Source of the DNA: Streptomyces sp. man185
Lineage (GTDB): Bacteria; Actinomycetota; Actinomycetes; Streptomycetales; Streptomycetaceae
Assembly (NCBI GenBank): GCA_002551355.1
Contig: NTHE01000050.1
Coordinates: forward strand, 1 to 58,446
Direction: 5' to 3'
DNA length: 58,446 nt
Part shown: positions 31,036-39,346 of the stretch, piece by piece
Position numbering within the stretch: position 1 is the first letter of the stretch
Layout: each line of letters opens with the position of its first letter
Notes under the pieces: generated by a model
Database searches by the model: none
What the model was told of the DNA's origin: nothing
The model's input: only the letters and a program-made list of their open reading frames with translations
Made by a program: the position numbers and the translations under genes

Positions 31036-31902
31036 ATGTCCGAAGAACAGGGCAGCTCGAAGGTGCTCACGCTCACGAAGAGCGTGCCGGCACCCGCCGT
31101 GCTCACCAGCTCACCGGAAGCCATCGACACCCGCACGCTGTCCCGCTCCCTGTTCCTGCGGCTCGCCGCGCTCGGCCCCGCCTCGGGCCCCGAGGGAACG
31201 GACAGTCCGGAGCGGACCTATGTGCGGGACACACTGATCGAACTGAACCTCCCGCTGGTGCGGTACGCCGCGGCGCGGTTCCGCAGCCGCAACGAGCCGA
31301 TGGAGGACATCGTCCAGGTCGGCACGATCGGCCTGATCAAGGCGATCGACCGGTTCGACTGCGAACGCGGCGTCGAGTTCCCGACGTTCGCCATGCCCAC
31401 CGTCGTCGGCGAGATCAAACGCTTCTTCCGCGACACCTCCTGGTCCGTGCGGGTCCCGCGCCGCCTCCAGGAGCTGCGGCTCGCCCTGACCAAGACCAGC
31501 GACGAGCTCGCGCAGAAGCTCGACCGCTCGCCGACCGTCCCGGAGCTGGCCCGCGCGCTCGGGGTCTCCGAGGAGGACGTGGTCGACGGCCTCGCCGTCG
31601 GCAACGCCTACACCGCCTCCTCGCTGGACTCCCCCTCCCCCGAGGACGACGGCGGCGAGGGCTCGCTCGCCGACCGCCTCGGGTACGAGGACACGGCGCT
31701 GGAGGGCGTCGAATACCGCGAGTCGCTCAAGCCGCTGCTGGCCAAACTCGCCCCGCGCGAGCGCCAGATCATCATGCTCCGCTTCTTCGCGAACATGACG
31801 CAGTCGCAGATCGGCGAGGAGGTCGGCATCTCCCAGATGCACGTCTCCCGGCTGCTCACCCGCACGCTCGCACAGCTCAGGGAAGGGCTCATCGCCGACT
31901 GA
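31036..31902 (+). CDS. sigN: SigB/SigF-type sigma factor, SigN
   Basis: 288-residue alternative sigma factor closely related to SigF: LIELNLPLVRYAAARFRSRN, EDIVQVGTIGLIKAIDRFD and FPTFAMPTVVGEIKRFFRD (region 2), region 3, and MTQSQIGEEVGISQMHVSRL (region 4). The ATG at 31036 follows AAGGGGGTGGC. Gene order and sequence fit SigN, linked in S. coelicolor to development of the subapical stem compartment of aerial hyphae. It lies 234 bp downstream of sigF and has its own upstream region with repeated GACATGT sites. The next gene is a lipoprotein that may be a target. Confidence 0.88.
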   Translation: MSEEQGSSKVLTLTKSVPAPAVLTSSPEAIDTRTLSRSLFLRLAALGPASGPEGTDSPERTYVRDTLIELNLPLVRYAAARFRSRNEPMEDIVQVGTIGLIKAIDRFDCERGVEFPTFAMPTVVGEIKRFFRDTSWSVRVPRRLQELRLALTKTSDELAQKLDRSPTVPELARALGVSEEDVVDGLAVGNAYTASSLDSPSPEDDGGEGSLADRLGYEDTALEGVEYRESLKPLLAKLAPRERQIIMLRFFANMTQSQIGEEVGISQMHVSRLLTRTLAQLREGLIAD

Positions 31903-31941
31903 GGCGGAAAAGCGGTTCACGAGGGTTCATATGTGACGACC

Positions 31942-31958
31942 CGTCAGACACACTGACG
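31942..31958. repeat. Inverted repeat at the lipoprotein start
   Basis: CGTCAG (31942-31947) and CTGACG (31953-31958), five bases apart, end two bases before the ATG at 31961, where a ribosome site would normally lie. Confidence 0.5.
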
Positions 31959-31960
31959 CG

Positions 31961-32833
31961 ATGCGACGTCCGATGCGTCAACGTCAGAGCCCGCGATTCC
32001 GCCGGACACCCGGCCCGACCGGCCGCCGAGGCAGCGCCATCGCCGCCTCGGCGGCCGCGCTGTGCCTGGGCACCGGTCTGCTGTCCGGCTGCGGAAGCGG
32101 GCCGGGAGACGGTTACGTGGCCGTCGGTGCGGCCGCCGGAAACTCGAAGAACCCCTCGGACGGGGACGGAGCTCCCTCGGGCAAGGTGACGCTCACCCCC
32201 CTCGACGGGAGCGGGAGTGGGAGCGCCGGGGGCCGTGGACGGGGTGGCGGCGGTACGTCCCCGTCCGCCGGCTCCTCGCCGCCCTCGGGGGCGCGTGAGC
32301 CCGTAGCAGCCACTCCCGACGGTCCCGGTGGGGCGCGTGCGGGGACGGTGGGCGGCCAGGCTGCCGGGGCCCCCGACGGGGTGGGTGCGAAGCCCTCGAA
32401 GCCGGGCTCCGGCTCCAGCTCCGGCTCCGGGGCCCCGCCGGGCGGCGGCCCCAGCGGTCCCGGCACCCCCTCGCCTCCGGGCTCCGGCACCCCCGGCACC
32501 CCGAAACCTCCCGCTCCTCCCGCGACCCCGGCCGCGCTGACGCTGAGCGCACCGCAGCGCGCGGCGGCGGACAAGCGGTGGTGCGAGAAGGTGACCGTGG
32601 AGTTCCGCAACACCGGCGGCACCCCGGCGCGCTCGGGAACCGTCACCTTCGCCACGCACATCATCGGCGCGCTCGGCGTCGACTGGGCGACCATCACCTC
32701 GTCGCAGCCCCTGCCCGCCCCGATCGGCGCGGGCTCGTCGCGCGCGAAGACGTACACCGTCTGCGTGGAGTCCTGGCGGGTCCCGCTGGGGATGCGCGTC
32801 GAGACACAGGACGTCTCCGCGGCGTGGGAGTGA
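31961..32833 (+). CDS. Lipoprotein with long low-complexity linker
   Basis: 290 residues. A basic n-region and hydrophobic core (AIAASAAALCLGTGLL) end in a lipobox LLSGC, so it is predicted to be lipid-anchored outside the membrane. Residues about 60-195 are a Gly/Ser/Pro-rich linker (SGSGSAGGRGRGGGG, PSPPGSGTPGTPKPP) that could span the wall. The last 95 residues form a folded beta domain (EKVTVEFRNTGGTPARSGTVTF, CVESWRVPLGMRVETQ) resembling a CARDB or Ig-like module, with two Cys. It follows sigN directly. There is no Shine-Dalgarno sequence; an inverted repeat occupies its place. Confidence 0.8.
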   Translation: MRRPMRQRQSPRFRRTPGPTGRRGSAIAASAAALCLGTGLLSGCGSGPGDGYVAVGAAAGNSKNPSDGDGAPSGKVTLTPLDGSGSGSAGGRGRGGGGTSPSAGSSPPSGAREPVAATPDGPGGARAGTVGGQAAGAPDGVGAKPSKPGSGSSSGSGAPPGGGPSGPGTPSPPGSGTPGTPKPPAPPATPAALTLSAPQRAAADKRWCEKVTVEFRNTGGTPARSGTVTFATHIIGALGVDWATITSSQPLPAPIGAGSSRAKTYTVCVESWRVPLGMRVETQDVSAAWE

Positions 32834-32960
32834 TCCGGGCCGCAGTGCGGGAGTGACCCGGCCCGGGCCGGGTGCCCCCTGGACGCACGATGGCCGCGCG
32901 GGGGTGGAGCGGCCGCCGCCCGTCGCGGCTCCGCTGTCCGTTCCCCCGTGCGGCCGGGCG

Positions 32961-33016
32961 TACGGTCCGTACAGGTCCGTACAGGTCCGTAGACGTCCGT
33001 ACAGGTCGTCCGTACG
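32961..33016. repeat. 10-bp tandem repeat (ACAGGTCCGT)
   Basis: About five head-to-tail copies, units tacGGTCCGT, acaGGTCCGT, acaGGTCCGT, agaCGTCCGT and acaGGTCGTC, in the gap between two convergent genes. Because GTCCGTAC and GTACGGAC are partly self-complementary, the array could fold and terminate transcription. Confidence 0.75.
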
Positions 33017-33032
33017 GTCGTGCTGTCGCTCG

Positions 33033-33248
33033 TCAGCCCAGAGCGAGCCAGGCCACCGCGCCGAGGACGACGACGACCGCGATCACGGCCGCGATCACCC
33101 CGACTCTCGGCCCGGACGAGGTCGCCGCGGGCTGCTGCCGGCGCTGCGGCTCGCCCTCGTCGACGAAGGCGCGGAACATCTGCGTGCTGCCCGCCGGGTC
33201 GTGGTTGCCCTCGGGGCCCGGCTGCGGGGCGTGGGGGTTGTGTGCCAT
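33033..33248 (-). CDS. Small membrane protein
   Basis: 71 residues: a polar His/Pro-rich N-terminal half (MAHNPHAPQPGPEGNHDP, MFRAFVDEGEPQRRQQ) and one C-terminal membrane segment (VGVIAAVIAVVVVLGAVAWLALG), so a tail-anchored topology with the N-terminus inside is likely. ATG at 33246-33248. It is divergent from the MarR gene and convergent with the lipoprotein gene. Function unknown. Confidence 0.75.
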   Translation of the reverse strand: MAHNPHAPQPGPEGNHDPAGSTQMFRAFVDEGEPQRRQQPAATSSGPRVGVIAAVIAVVVVLGAVAWLALG

Positions 33249-33399
33249 GGGGCAGGACCCTAGCGAACTCGGGCCCCCGGCCCAACCCCCGGGCCACCCG
33301 GCAGCCCGCCCGACCTGCGGCGGCGCGCACCGGGAACGGGCTTGACCCGGACCCTACAGAGGCTTTTGCGTTCCTTTACTCCTGCAAGGCCGTTTTCGT

Positions 33400-33442
33400 T
33401 TGCCTGCAGCAACCAACGGCTTCTATCGTTGCCCTAAGCAAC
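33400..33442 (+). promoter_or_regulatory. Two TTGC-N5-GCAA operators for the MarR regulator
   Basis: TTGC-N5-GCAA at 33400-33412 and GTTGC-N5-GCAAC at 33428-33442, about 29 bases centre to centre, directly upstream of marR and its exporter gene. A looser TTGC...GCAA pair is at 33366-33387. This is typical of MarR autorepression. Confidence 0.75.
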
Positions 33443-33472
33443 AACATAGTCGTGAGTGTGCTGGGGGTTCCC

Positions 33473-33985
33473 GTGGCCGCACGGAGTAGTTACGAGGAAC
33501 TGGCCCGGCAGCTCAGCGCCGTCGGGGCCGTCAAAAGGGGGCTCGCCCGCGCGCTGCCCCCCGAGTGCCCCGCGGGATCCGCCGCCGTACTGACCCTCCT
33601 GGACCGGCACGGCGAGATGCGGATCAGCCGGCTCGCCGAGCTGCTGTCCGTGGACATGTCGGTGACCAGTCGCCACGTGGCCCATGTGGCCGATCGCGGC
33701 TGGATCGAACGGTCTCCGGACCCGGCGGACAAGCGGTCCCGCATCCTGCGGCTGACCCCCGGCGGGCACGAGCAGCTCGACGAACTGACCCGGCGGACCA
33801 CCGAGGTGTTCGCCCTCAACCTCCAGGACTGGTCCGACGACGACGTCGGCCTGCTCATTGCGCTGCTGTCCCGGCTGCGCGACAGCTTCGCCTGTCGCGG
33901 ATCCGGCGGCTGCGCCCCCGGACGTCACACCGGCGAGTGCAGGACCCGCCTCGGCGACGAGGCTCACACCCGTACACCTGTGTAA
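33473..33985 (+). CDS. MarR-family regulator of the adjacent exporter
   Basis: 170-residue MarR protein: AVLTLLDRHGEMRISRLAELLSVDMSVTSRHVAHVADRG (helix-turn-helix) and then the wing PADKRSRILRLTPGGHEQL. Flanking helices mediate dimerisation. The C-terminal 30 residues (RGSGGCAPGRHTGECRTR) hold two Cys not typical of the family. GTG 33473 has GGGGG five bases upstream; GTG 33452 is an alternative. The MFS exporter gene starts 31 bp downstream, so the two probably form an operon repressed at the TTGC-N5-GCAA sites. Confidence 0.9.
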   Translation: MAARSSYEELARQLSAVGAVKRGLARALPPECPAGSAAVLTLLDRHGEMRISRLAELLSVDMSVTSRHVAHVADRGWIERSPDPADKRSRILRLTPGGHEQLDELTRRTTEVFALNLQDWSDDDVGLLIALLSRLRDSFACRGSGGCAPGRHTGECRTRLGDEAHTRTPV

Positions 33986-34016
33986 CAGAAGCAAATACGC
34001 ACGGATAAGGAACTCA

Positions 34017-36557
34017 ATGGCTACGACCACACCCACCGGTGTGCGGGGCGGCCACGCCAAGCACGGAGGGCACGGGGGCAACACCGCCTCCGGCGCCTCC
34101 GACGGCACGCCGATGACACACCGGCAGATCATGGAGGCACTGACCGGGCTGCTGCTCGGCATGTTCGTCGCGATCCTGTCGTCGACGGTCGTCTCCAACG
34201 CCCTGCCCGAGATCATCTCCGACCTCGGCGGCGGCCAGAGCGCCTACACGTGGGTCGTGACGGCCTCACTGCTGTCCATGACCGCCACCACCCCGCTCTG
34301 GGGCAAGCTCTCCGACCTCTTCAGCAAGAAGCTGCTGGTCCAGATAGCCCTGGTCATCTACGTCCTGGGCTCGATCGTCGCCGGTCTGTCGACCAGCAGC
34401 GGCATGCTCATCGCCTGCCGCGTGGTCCAGGGCATCGGCGTCGGCGGTCTCTCCGCCCTCGCCCAGATCGTCATGGCCGCGATGATCGCCCCGCGCGAGC
34501 GCGGTCGCTACAGCGGCTACCTCGGCGCGGTCTTCGCCGTCGCCACCGTCGGCGGCCCGCTGCTGGGCGGTGTCATCACCGACACCAGCTGGATGGGCTG
34601 GCGCTGGTGCTTCTACGTCGGCGTGCCCTTCGCGATCATCGCGCTGATCGTGCTCCAGAAGACCCTGAAGCTCCCGGTCGTCAAGCGCGAGGGCGTCAAG
34701 GTCGACTGGACCGGCGCGTTCTTCATCAGCGCCGCCGTCTCCCTGCTGCTGGTCTGGGTGACCTTCGCGGGCGACAAGTACGACTGGCTGTCGTGGCAGA
34801 CCTACGTGATGGTCGCGGGCTCCGTCCTGCTCGGCCTGATCTTCGTCCTCGTCGAGTCGCGCGCCGCCGAACCGATCATTCCGCTGCGCCTCTTCCGCAA
34901 CCGCACCATCACGCTGGCCTCGATCGCCTCGCTGTTCGTCGGCATCGCGATGTTCGCGGGCACTGTGTTCTTCAGCCAGTACTTCCAGCTGGCGCGCGGC
35001 AAGTCGCCGACGATGTCCGGCGTCATGACCATCCCGATGATCGCGGGCCTCTTCCTCTCCTCGACCGTCTCCGGCCAGGTCATCACCAAGACCGGGCGCT
35101 GGAAGGCATGGCTGGTCAGCGGTGGTTTCCTGGTCACGGCCGGGCTCGGGATGCTCGGCACGATCCGGTACGACACCGAGTACTGGCACGTCGCGGTCTT
35201 CATGTTCGTCATGGGCCTCGGCATCGGCATGATGATGCAGAACCTGGTCCTCGCCACGCAGAACCAGGTCGCTCCCGAGGACCTCGGTTCCGCGAGCTCC
35301 GTCGTCACCTTCTTCCGGTCCCTCGGCGGTGCGATCGGCGTCTCGGCGCTCGGCGCGGTCCTGGGCAACCGGGTCACCCACTACGTCAAGGACGGCCTCG
35401 CCGACCTCGGCCCCGAGGGCGCCAAGTTCGGCCACGGCGGTACCGGCGGCGGGGGCATCCCCGACCTGGACAAGCTGCCCGAGCCCTTCCGGCTGGTCAT
35501 GGAGGCCGCGTACGGGCACGGCGTCGGTGACGTCTTCCTCTACGCCGCTCCGTGCGCGCTGATCGCCTTCATCGTGACCATCTTCATCAAGGAGGTCGCC
35601 CTGAAGAGCAGCGCGGCGAACGACACTCCCGTCGACACTCCCGTCGACGCTCCGGCGGCCGTCGAGACCGCCGAGGTCCCCGTGCCCGCCGCCGTCGGCG
35701 TGGCCGGTCCGGTCTCCGAGGGCACGGCCGGGGTCACCTCGGTCGACACGGCCGACGCCCCCGCCTCGTACGACACCCTCGACACCGTCCGGGGCACCCC
35801 CGTGCACGGTGTGGTGCGCGGCGCGGAGGGCGCTCCGGTCGCCCGTGCGGCCGTCACGCTGATCTCGCTGGGCGGCCGGCAGCTCGGGCGCTCCGTGGCC
35901 CGGCCCGACGGCGGCTACACCCTGGACGCCCCCGGCTCCGGCAGCTATGTGCTGATCGCCTCCGCCGACGGCTTCCAGCCGCAGGCGTCCACGGTGGTCG
36001 TCGGCGAGGAACCGCTGGCCTTCGACATCCTGCTGTCCGGTACGAGCGGACTGACCGGAGTGGTGAAGGCCGCCGAGTCCGGCGCCCCCATCGAGGGCGC
36101 GATGGTCATCGTGACCGACGTCCGGGGTGACGTGCTGGCCACCGGCGCGTCCGGCCCGACCGGTGAGTTCGCCTTCGGCGAGCTGATCCCGGGCTCCGTG
36201 ACCGTCGCGGTCAACGCGGCCGGCTTCCGTCCGCTGGCGCTGCCGGTGGAGATCGGCGGCCAGGGCGTCACCCGCGTCGAGGCCGCGCTGCGGTCCGGTG
36301 CGCTGGTCCGGGGCGTCGTGCGGGCCGGGTCCGCCCGCGGTCCGCTGGCCGACGCCCGGGTCACCCTGATCGACGCGGCGGGCAACGTGGTCGCCACCGC
36401 GACGACCGGCGAGGACGGGGCGTACGCCTTCACCGACCTGGACGCGGGCGAGTACGCGGTCATCGCGACCGGCTACCCGCCGGTGGCCGGATCGCTCACC
36501 GTCAGCGGCCCCGGAGTCGACGGGCACGACATCGAACTCGCCCACCCGGGTGAGTGA
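34017..36557 (+). CDS. DHA2-type MFS exporter fused to carboxypeptidase-regulatory-like domains
   Basis: 846 residues. Residues about 35-555 are a 14-helix drug:proton antiporter of the EmrB/QacA type. Motif A reads PLWGKLSDLFSKK, the helix-1 region LLLGMFVAILSSTVVSNALPEI, and GGRYSG-like and GPLLGGVI segments follow. After a Pro/Ala/Val linker come three repeats of a transthyretin-like carboxypeptidase-regulatory fold (about 590-846). Each has the pattern V-x-G-V-V-R, then AxVTLID or MVIVTD, GxxLAT, DGxYxF and GxYVLxAxG. These would lie at the membrane face after the last helix. Such tails are unusual for MFS proteins (family length about 500). ATG 34017 follows AAGGA. Confidence 0.9.
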   Translation: MATTTPTGVRGGHAKHGGHGGNTASGASDGTPMTHRQIMEALTGLLLGMFVAILSSTVVSNALPEIISDLGGGQSAYTWVVTASLLSMTATTPLWGKLSDLFSKKLLVQIALVIYVLGSIVAGLSTSSGMLIACRVVQGIGVGGLSALAQIVMAAMIAPRERGRYSGYLGAVFAVATVGGPLLGGVITDTSWMGWRWCFYVGVPFAIIALIVLQKTLKLPVVKREGVKVDWTGAFFISAAVSLLLVWVTFAGDKYDWLSWQTYVMVAGSVLLGLIFVLVESRAAEPIIPLRLFRNRTITLASIASLFVGIAMFAGTVFFSQYFQLARGKSPTMSGVMTIPMIAGLFLSSTVSGQVITKTGRWKAWLVSGGFLVTAGLGMLGTIRYDTEYWHVAVFMFVMGLGIGMMMQNLVLATQNQVAPEDLGSASSVVTFFRSLGGAIGVSALGAVLGNRVTHYVKDGLADLGPEGAKFGHGGTGGGGIPDLDKLPEPFRLVMEAAYGHGVGDVFLYAAPCALIAFIVTIFIKEVALKSSAANDTPVDTPVDAPAAVETAEVPVPAAVGVAGPVSEGTAGVTSVDTADAPASYDTLDTVRGTPVHGVVRGAEGAPVARAAVTLISLGGRQLGRSVARPDGGYTLDAPGSGSYVLIASADGFQPQASTVVVGEEPLAFDILLSGTSGLTGVVKAAESGAPIEGAMVIVTDVRGDVLATGASGPTGEFAFGELIPGSVTVAVNAAGFRPLALPVEIGGQGVTRVEAALRSGALVRGVVRAGSARGPLADARVTLIDAAGNVVATATTGEDGAYAFTDLDAGEYAVIATGYPPVAGSLTVSGPGVDGHDIELAHPGE

Positions 36558-36814
36558 CTGATCCCTCCGGTACGGGCGCGCGTGCACCGGGATGTGTTGT
36601 CCGGGGATGTACGTGCGCACGTGAAGGGATCGCGAAGACCCCTGGTCGGACGGCACTTCCAGCGGAGAGGCTGTCGCGACCGGGTGGAAACGGGCCCCGG
36701 TGGCGGGTACGGCAGGCAGGGGACGGCCCGCCGTACCGCCCCGGGGCCCGACTCATGTGCCCCACGGGCCGGAACAGGTCACCGCGGGTCATCGAGCTAG
36801 GAGAGAGATACGGG

Positions 36815-37630
36815 ATGGGACTTCGCGCACAGGTACGGACGCGGGACGGCTGGGCGGTCCAGCACGCCGTCGTGACGGTCACCGACATGACCGGCGCCCA
36901 GGTGCTGCGCGCCGCGGCCGACGAGAACGGGGCCGTCCGCACGGACGGTTCCCTGACGGCCGGCGCGTACACGGTGATCGTCACGGCGGTCGGGTACGCC
37001 CCCGCCGCCTCCACCGCCCTCGTCACCGCGAGCGGCCGGATCGAGGCCGGGCAGATCGTGCTGGCCCGGCAGGGCGGGGTGGAGCTGCCGCCGCCGGGCG
37101 CCTGGTCGCTGGACCCCGCGCACTCCTCGGTCGGCGCGGTAGCCCAGCACCTGGGGATCTCCAGCGTGCACGGCAGGTTCACCGACTTCGGCGGCCGGAT
37201 CGAGATCGCCGAGGACGCCTCCCGCTGCCGGGTCGACGCGGTGATCAGGGCGGCCAGCATCGACACCGGCAACGGCATGCGGGACAAGCACCTGCGCTCG
37301 CCGGACTTCCTGGACGTGGACCGGTACCCGGAGATCGCCTACAGCTCCACCGCCCTGGACCCGGCAGGCTCCGACCGCTGGACCGTGCACGGTGAGCTGA
37401 CCATGCACGGCGTCTCGCGCCCCGTCGACCTCGACCTCAGCTACCTCGGCACCGGGCCCGACCCGTGGGGCGGGGTGCGCGCGGCCTTCCACGCCACGGC
37501 CGAACTGCGCCGGGACGACTTCGCGATGAACTACAACCAGGTCGTCCAGGCGGGCATCTCCGCGATCGGCACGACCCTGCGCGTGGAGCTGGACATCCAG
37601 GCGGTGCAGGGCGAGGCGCTGCCCGGCTAG
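36815..37630 (+). CDS. YceI-family protein with N-terminal carboxypeptidase-regulatory-like domain
   Basis: 271 residues. The first 85 are a transthyretin-like domain of the same kind as in the exporter upstream (VQHAVVTVTDMTGAQVLRA, AGAYTVIVTAVGYAPAA). Residues about 93-265 are a YceI lipocalin-like barrel (WSLDPAHSSVGAVAQHLG, DKHLRSPDFLDVDRYPEIAY, LTMHGVSRPVDLDL, AMNYNQV), a fold that binds polyprenoid lipids. There is no signal peptide, whereas E. coli YceI is periplasmic. ATG 36815 follows AGGAGAGA. The shared domain suggests that it works with the exporter, perhaps carrying an isoprenoid substrate. That is inference. Confidence 0.88.
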   Translation: MGLRAQVRTRDGWAVQHAVVTVTDMTGAQVLRAAADENGAVRTDGSLTAGAYTVIVTAVGYAPAASTALVTASGRIEAGQIVLARQGGVELPPPGAWSLDPAHSSVGAVAQHLGISSVHGRFTDFGGRIEIAEDASRCRVDAVIRAASIDTGNGMRDKHLRSPDFLDVDRYPEIAYSSTALDPAGSDRWTVHGELTMHGVSRPVDLDLSYLGTGPDPWGGVRAAFHATAELRRDDFAMNYNQVVQAGISAIGTTLRVELDIQAVQGEALPG

Positions 37631-37659
37631 CCGCCGGGCCCGGTCGTAGGGTGGTGGGC

Positions 37660-38130
37660 ATGGCACCGAACATCGCGACCAACACCGCCGTGGAGCTCGA
37701 CGAGTTGCTGGCGTTCGTACGCCCGCGGCACCGGGCGATCCTGCTCACCACCCGGTCCGACGGCCGTCCCCAGGGCTCCCCGCTGACCTGCGGCGTGGAC
37801 GACTCGGGGCGGATCGTCATGTCGACGTACCCCGAGCGCGCCAAGTCCCGCAACGCCCGGCGCGACGAGCGGGTCAGCGTGATCGTGCTGTCGGACGAGT
37901 GGGACGGGCCGTGGGTGCAGATCGACGGTTCGGCGGAGGTCATCGACGCCCCGGACTCGGTCGAGCCGCTGGTGGAGTACTTCCGGAACATCTCGGGCGA
38001 GCATCCGGACTGGGACGAGTACCGGGCGGCGATGGTGAAGCAGGGCAAGTCGATCATCCGGGTCACGCCGGAGCGCTGGGGTCCCGTCGCCACCGGCGGC
38101 TTCCCGGCCCACCTGGCCCCGGGGAGCTGA
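37660..38130 (+). CDS. PPOX-class F420-dependent oxidoreductase-type protein
   Basis: 156-residue split-barrel flavin/F420-binding protein: HRAILLTTRSDGRPQGSPLTCGVDDSGRIVMSTY, RAKSRNARRDERVSVIVL and GPWVQIDGSAEVID. The size and strand order match F420-dependent PPOX-class enzymes of actinobacteria; whether it uses F420 or FMN cannot be read from the sequence. ATG 37660. Same strand as the YceI gene, 29 bp downstream; the dehydrogenase gene starts 8 bp after its stop, so they are probably cotranscribed. Confidence 0.88.
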   Translation: MAPNIATNTAVELDELLAFVRPRHRAILLTTRSDGRPQGSPLTCGVDDSGRIVMSTYPERAKSRNARRDERVSVIVLSDEWDGPWVQIDGSAEVIDAPDSVEPLVEYFRNISGEHPDWDEYRAAMVKQGKSIIRVTPERWGPVATGGFPAHLAPGS

Positions 38131-38137
38131 TCGCGCG

Positions 38138-39346
38138 ATGACCGGGAGCGCCGGGCCGGTTCCGGGGAAGCCGGTTGCGGGGACGCCCATTGCGGAGAGG
38201 TCCGGCCCCGGGGCGCCCGCCCCTGGGACACCCGACCCCGAGACGCCCGCTCCGGGGAGGTCCGTTCCGGGGACACCTGGCCCTGGGGCGCCCGCTCCGG
38301 GGAAGCCCGTTGCGGGGACGGGCGTCTCGGGGCAGCCCCACTCGCTCCTCGCGTGCGGGCTGCCCGTTCCGGCCCCGCCGCTGCCCGCGCCCGACGCCCT
38401 CGCGCGGACACTGCTGCTGGTCGCGCCCTCGTTGGACGTCGGCCTGGTGCGGGAGTTGGAGCGGATCACCGGGCGCGGCGCGGAGCCGCTGACGGACGTT
38501 CCGCCACCGTCGGACGCGCCTCTGCTCTGCGTGGGCGACGCGCTCCCCGACACGCTGCGGACGAGCCGGCTGCTCTGGTTCCACAGCGTCAACGCGGGAA
38601 CGGACCCGCTCCTCGCCCGAGGTCCCTGGCCCGGTTCGGCGCTCCTGACCCGGACCGTGGGCCGGATGGGCGAGCGCATGGCCCAGTACGTCCTGGGCTG
38701 GATGCTCGCCGAGTGCCAGTCCGTACCGGAGTTCACCGCCCAGCACGCCCGCGCGCACTGGGAGCGCCTCCCCTCCGAGCTCGTCGTCGGGCAGACCGCC
38801 CTGATCTACGGAACCGGCCGCATCGGCGCGGCCGTCGGGCGGCTCCTGCAGGGCTGCGGGGTGCACACCGTGGGCGTCGCCCGCACCGCACGGACCGGGC
38901 CCGCGCCGGGCTCCGACCGCGTGGTGCCCGGCTTCGACCGGGTGATCGGGGCCGCCGAGGACGCCGGGGCGCTGGGCGAGGCCCGCTGGGTGATCTCCAC
39001 GCTGCCGTTGACGGCGGCCACGGAGGGCTTCTTCGGGGCCGACCGGTTCGCGGCGGTGCGCGGGGCGACGTTCGTCAACGTGGGGCGGGGCGCGACCGTG
39101 GACCTGAGCGCGCTGGAGACCGCACTGCGGGACGGCCGGGTGCGGCGGGCGGTGCTGGACGTGCTGCCGGCGGAACCGGCCGCCCCCGGGGACCCGGTGT
39201 GGAAGCTGCCCCGTACGGTCATCACCTCGCACTCATCGGGGATCACCACCGACGAGGACATCGCCACGGACTTCGCCGCCGCCTGGGAGGCCGTGGCGGC
39301 GGGGCGTCGGCCCGCGCTGACGGTGGACGTGGGGCGCGGCTACTGA
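38138..39346 (+). CDS. D-2-hydroxyacid dehydrogenase with repetitive N-terminal tail
   Basis: 402 residues, about 70 longer than the family norm. The NAD-binding domain is clear: LIYGTGRIGAAVGRLLQGCG (Rossmann loop), RWVISTLPLTAATEGFF, FVNVGRGATVDLSAL, VLDVLPAEPAAP. The final catalytic HSSGIT stands where many relatives have HxAG. The N-terminal 65 residues are imperfect Pro-Gly-Thr/Ala-Pro repeats (PGTPDPETPAPG, PGAPAPGKPVAGT) encoded by a 12-15-bp DNA repeat. ATG 38138 is the only clear start. The substrate is unknown; the enzyme reduces a 2-keto acid with NAD(P)H. It overlaps the 3' end of the convergent tetR gene. Confidence 0.85.
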   Translation: MTGSAGPVPGKPVAGTPIAERSGPGAPAPGTPDPETPAPGRSVPGTPGPGAPAPGKPVAGTGVSGQPHSLLACGLPVPAPPLPAPDALARTLLLVAPSLDVGLVRELERITGRGAEPLTDVPPPSDAPLLCVGDALPDTLRTSRLLWFHSVNAGTDPLLARGPWPGSALLTRTVGRMGERMAQYVLGWMLAECQSVPEFTAQHARAHWERLPSELVVGQTALIYGTGRIGAAVGRLLQGCGVHTVGVARTARTGPAPGSDRVVPGFDRVIGAAEDAGALGEARWVISTLPLTAATEGFFGADRFAAVRGATFVNVGRGATVDLSALETALRDGRVRRAVLDVLPAEPAAPGDPVWKLPRTVITSHSSGITTDEDIATDFAAAWEAVAAGRRPALTVDVGRGY

